DNA from: Caulobacteraceae bacterium
GTDB taxonomy: Bacteria > Pseudomonadota > Alphaproteobacteria > Caulobacterales > Caulobacteraceae
NCBI GenBank assembly: GCA_004144935.1
Contig: SDZP01000212.1
Location: forward strand, 1 to 6,260
Length of the DNA stretch: 6,260 bases
Direction: 5' to 3'
Made by a program: the position numbers and the translations under genes. Every line of letters starts with the position of its first letter. Position 1 is the first letter of the stretch. Shown piece after piece: positions 5,572-6,260 of the stretch. The notes beneath the pieces were generated by a model. It saw nothing but the letters and a program-made list of their open reading frames with translations, made no database searches and had not been told where the DNA came from.

Positions 5572-6260
5572 GCCCGGCCTCCCGTGGCCGCGGTGAGCAG
5601 GGCGGCCAGACCGTCGTATCGGGGGCGGTAGCCGATCAGGTCGGCGGTCTCCTCCAGGTCGAAGGTCTGGCTGTAGGCCAGGGTGGCGAGGCTGTAGCGG
5701 GTCAGGCGCGGCTCCGTCTTGCGGCCGGTCAGGCGGGCGAGAGTTTCGAGGACGCCGGCCAGTCCATGGCCGACGCCCACCGGCAGGTCGATCAGCCGGG
5801 GGTTCCGGCCCAGCGCGACGGCCAGGGCGGCGGCGACCTCGCGCACCGGCCTGGGTCGGCCGCCGGAGACGTTGACCGCCTGGCCGGCGACCCGGTCGAT
5901 CCGGGCTTCGGCCATCAGGACGGCGTCGGCGGCGTCGCGCACGTCGGTCAGCTCGATCAAAGCCTCGCCCCGCCGCAGCATCGGTATCCAGCGCCGCCCG
6001 GCCAGGTCCGCCAGCCGGGGCAGCAGCACCTGGTCGTCCGGCCCGACGATGGCGCGCGGGCGGATCGCGGTCGTCGCCAAGGTCAGGCTGTTGGCGGCCA
6101 GCACCAGGGTCTCGGCCGCCAGCTTGGTGCGGGCGTAGGCGTTGAGCGGCGGACGGGCCGGGGCGTCGCAGGCCCGGATGCCGATGCGGTCGCGGAACGA
6201 GGCGAAGATAGAAGGCGAGGAGATGAAGACGAACCGGTCGCAGCCCTCGGCGCGCGCTGC
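5568..6260 (-). CDS. NAD(P)-dependent epimerase/dehydratase (extended SDR, 3-beta-HSD-like), partial
   Basis: The frame runs to the right edge without a start; 230 residues are visible. Extended SDRs use NAD(P) to oxidise, reduce or epimerise hydroxyl/keto groups. Numbering from the first visible residue, the active site is present: FVFISSPSIF (11-20, catalytic serine among 14-17) and NAYARTK, with Y42 and K46 as the YxxxK pair. Further family marks are IRPRAIVGPDD (66-76), LTDVRDAADA (104-113), a NVSGG substrate-domain turn (130-134) and LDLPVGVG-like strand/helix sequence near 157-165. The C-terminal DLEETADLIGYRPRY (201-215) is typical of 3-beta-hydroxysteroid dehydrogenase/OleD-like SDRs. 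The missing ~100 residues would hold the GxxGxxG cofactor motif, which cannot be checked. A GTG at 6104 is internal: the active-site serine and the YxxxK lie upstream of it. The TGA stop overlaps the MBL start by 4 bp. Likely substrate: a hydroxy- or keto-acyl or sterol-like compound, unproven. Confidence 0.88.
   Translation of the reverse strand, partial: AARAEGCDRFVFISSPSIFASFRDRIGIRACDAPARPPLNAYARTKLAAETLVLAANSLTLATTAIRPRAIVGPDDQVLLPRLADLAGRRWIPMLRRGEALIELTDVRDAADAVLMAEARIDRVAGQAVNVSGGRPRPVREVAAALAVALGRNPRLIDLPVGVGHGLAGVLETLARLTGRKTEPRLTRYSLATLAYSQTFDLEETADLIGYRPRYDGLAALLTAATGGRA
5578..5583 (-). promoter_or_regulatory. Ribosome binding site for the MBL-fold gene
   Basis: GGGAGG on the minus strand sits 6 bases before the ATG at 5571, within the last codons of the SDR gene. 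It is the best Shine-Dalgarno match in the operon and fixes the MBL start. Confidence 0.7.

Noticed and set aside
5568..6104. GTG at 6104 as the start of the SDR
   Set aside because: The active-site serine region and the YxxxK pair are encoded upstream of it, between 6105 and 6260, so the gene extends beyond the window.
3480..6260. OleBCD-type long-chain olefin pathway
   Set aside because: The SDR is OleD-like, but the adenylating enzyme is the short F390/PaaK-like type rather than OleC, and there is no OleB-type alpha/beta hydrolase. ATP-grasp and Rieske genes do not belong to that pathway.

Overview
The window is very GC-rich (about 70% by eye, not counted) and densely coding. It looks like a chromosomal segment of a high-GC proteobacterium. 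The enolase at the left edge reads, from memory, most like alphaproteobacterial and especially Caulobacterales enolases. That placement is an inference from familiarity and was not tested by search.

Layout: (i) 1-1210, plus strand: the 3' ~94% of enolase (eno), cut by the left edge. (ii) 1211-1331: a 121-bp gap between convergent genes, with only a weak terminator-like hairpin. (iii) 1332-6260, minus strand: five genes packed head to tail. In transcription order (right to left) they are an extended short-chain dehydrogenase/reductase (SDR; 5' end beyond the right edge), a metallo-beta-lactamase (MBL)-fold hydrolase, an adenylate-forming enzyme of the coenzyme F390 synthetase/PaaK-like type, an ATP-grasp ligase, and a Rieske non-heme iron oxygenase. 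Each gene overlaps the next, by 4, 11, 8 and 4 bp, so they almost certainly form one translationally coupled transcript whose promoter lies beyond the right edge.

The five genes carry intact catalytic signatures wherever the relevant part is visible. They are two ATP-dependent carboxylate-activating enzymes, a ketone/alcohol oxidoreductase, a hydrolase able to open a lactone or cleave an acyl (thio)ester, and an oxygenase. This is the composition of a small biosynthetic pathway: activate and join acids, adjust oxidation state, hydrolyse, then oxygenate. The product cannot be told from the sequence. No polyketide synthase, acyl carrier protein, transporter, regulator or electron-transfer partner lies in the window; such genes may lie to the right. 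This operon beside a housekeeping gene is the candidate undescribed system here.

No tRNA, rRNA, CRISPR array, insertion sequence, attachment site or notable repeat was seen. The many other long open frames lie antisense to or out of phase with these genes and are what GC-rich coding DNA produces.
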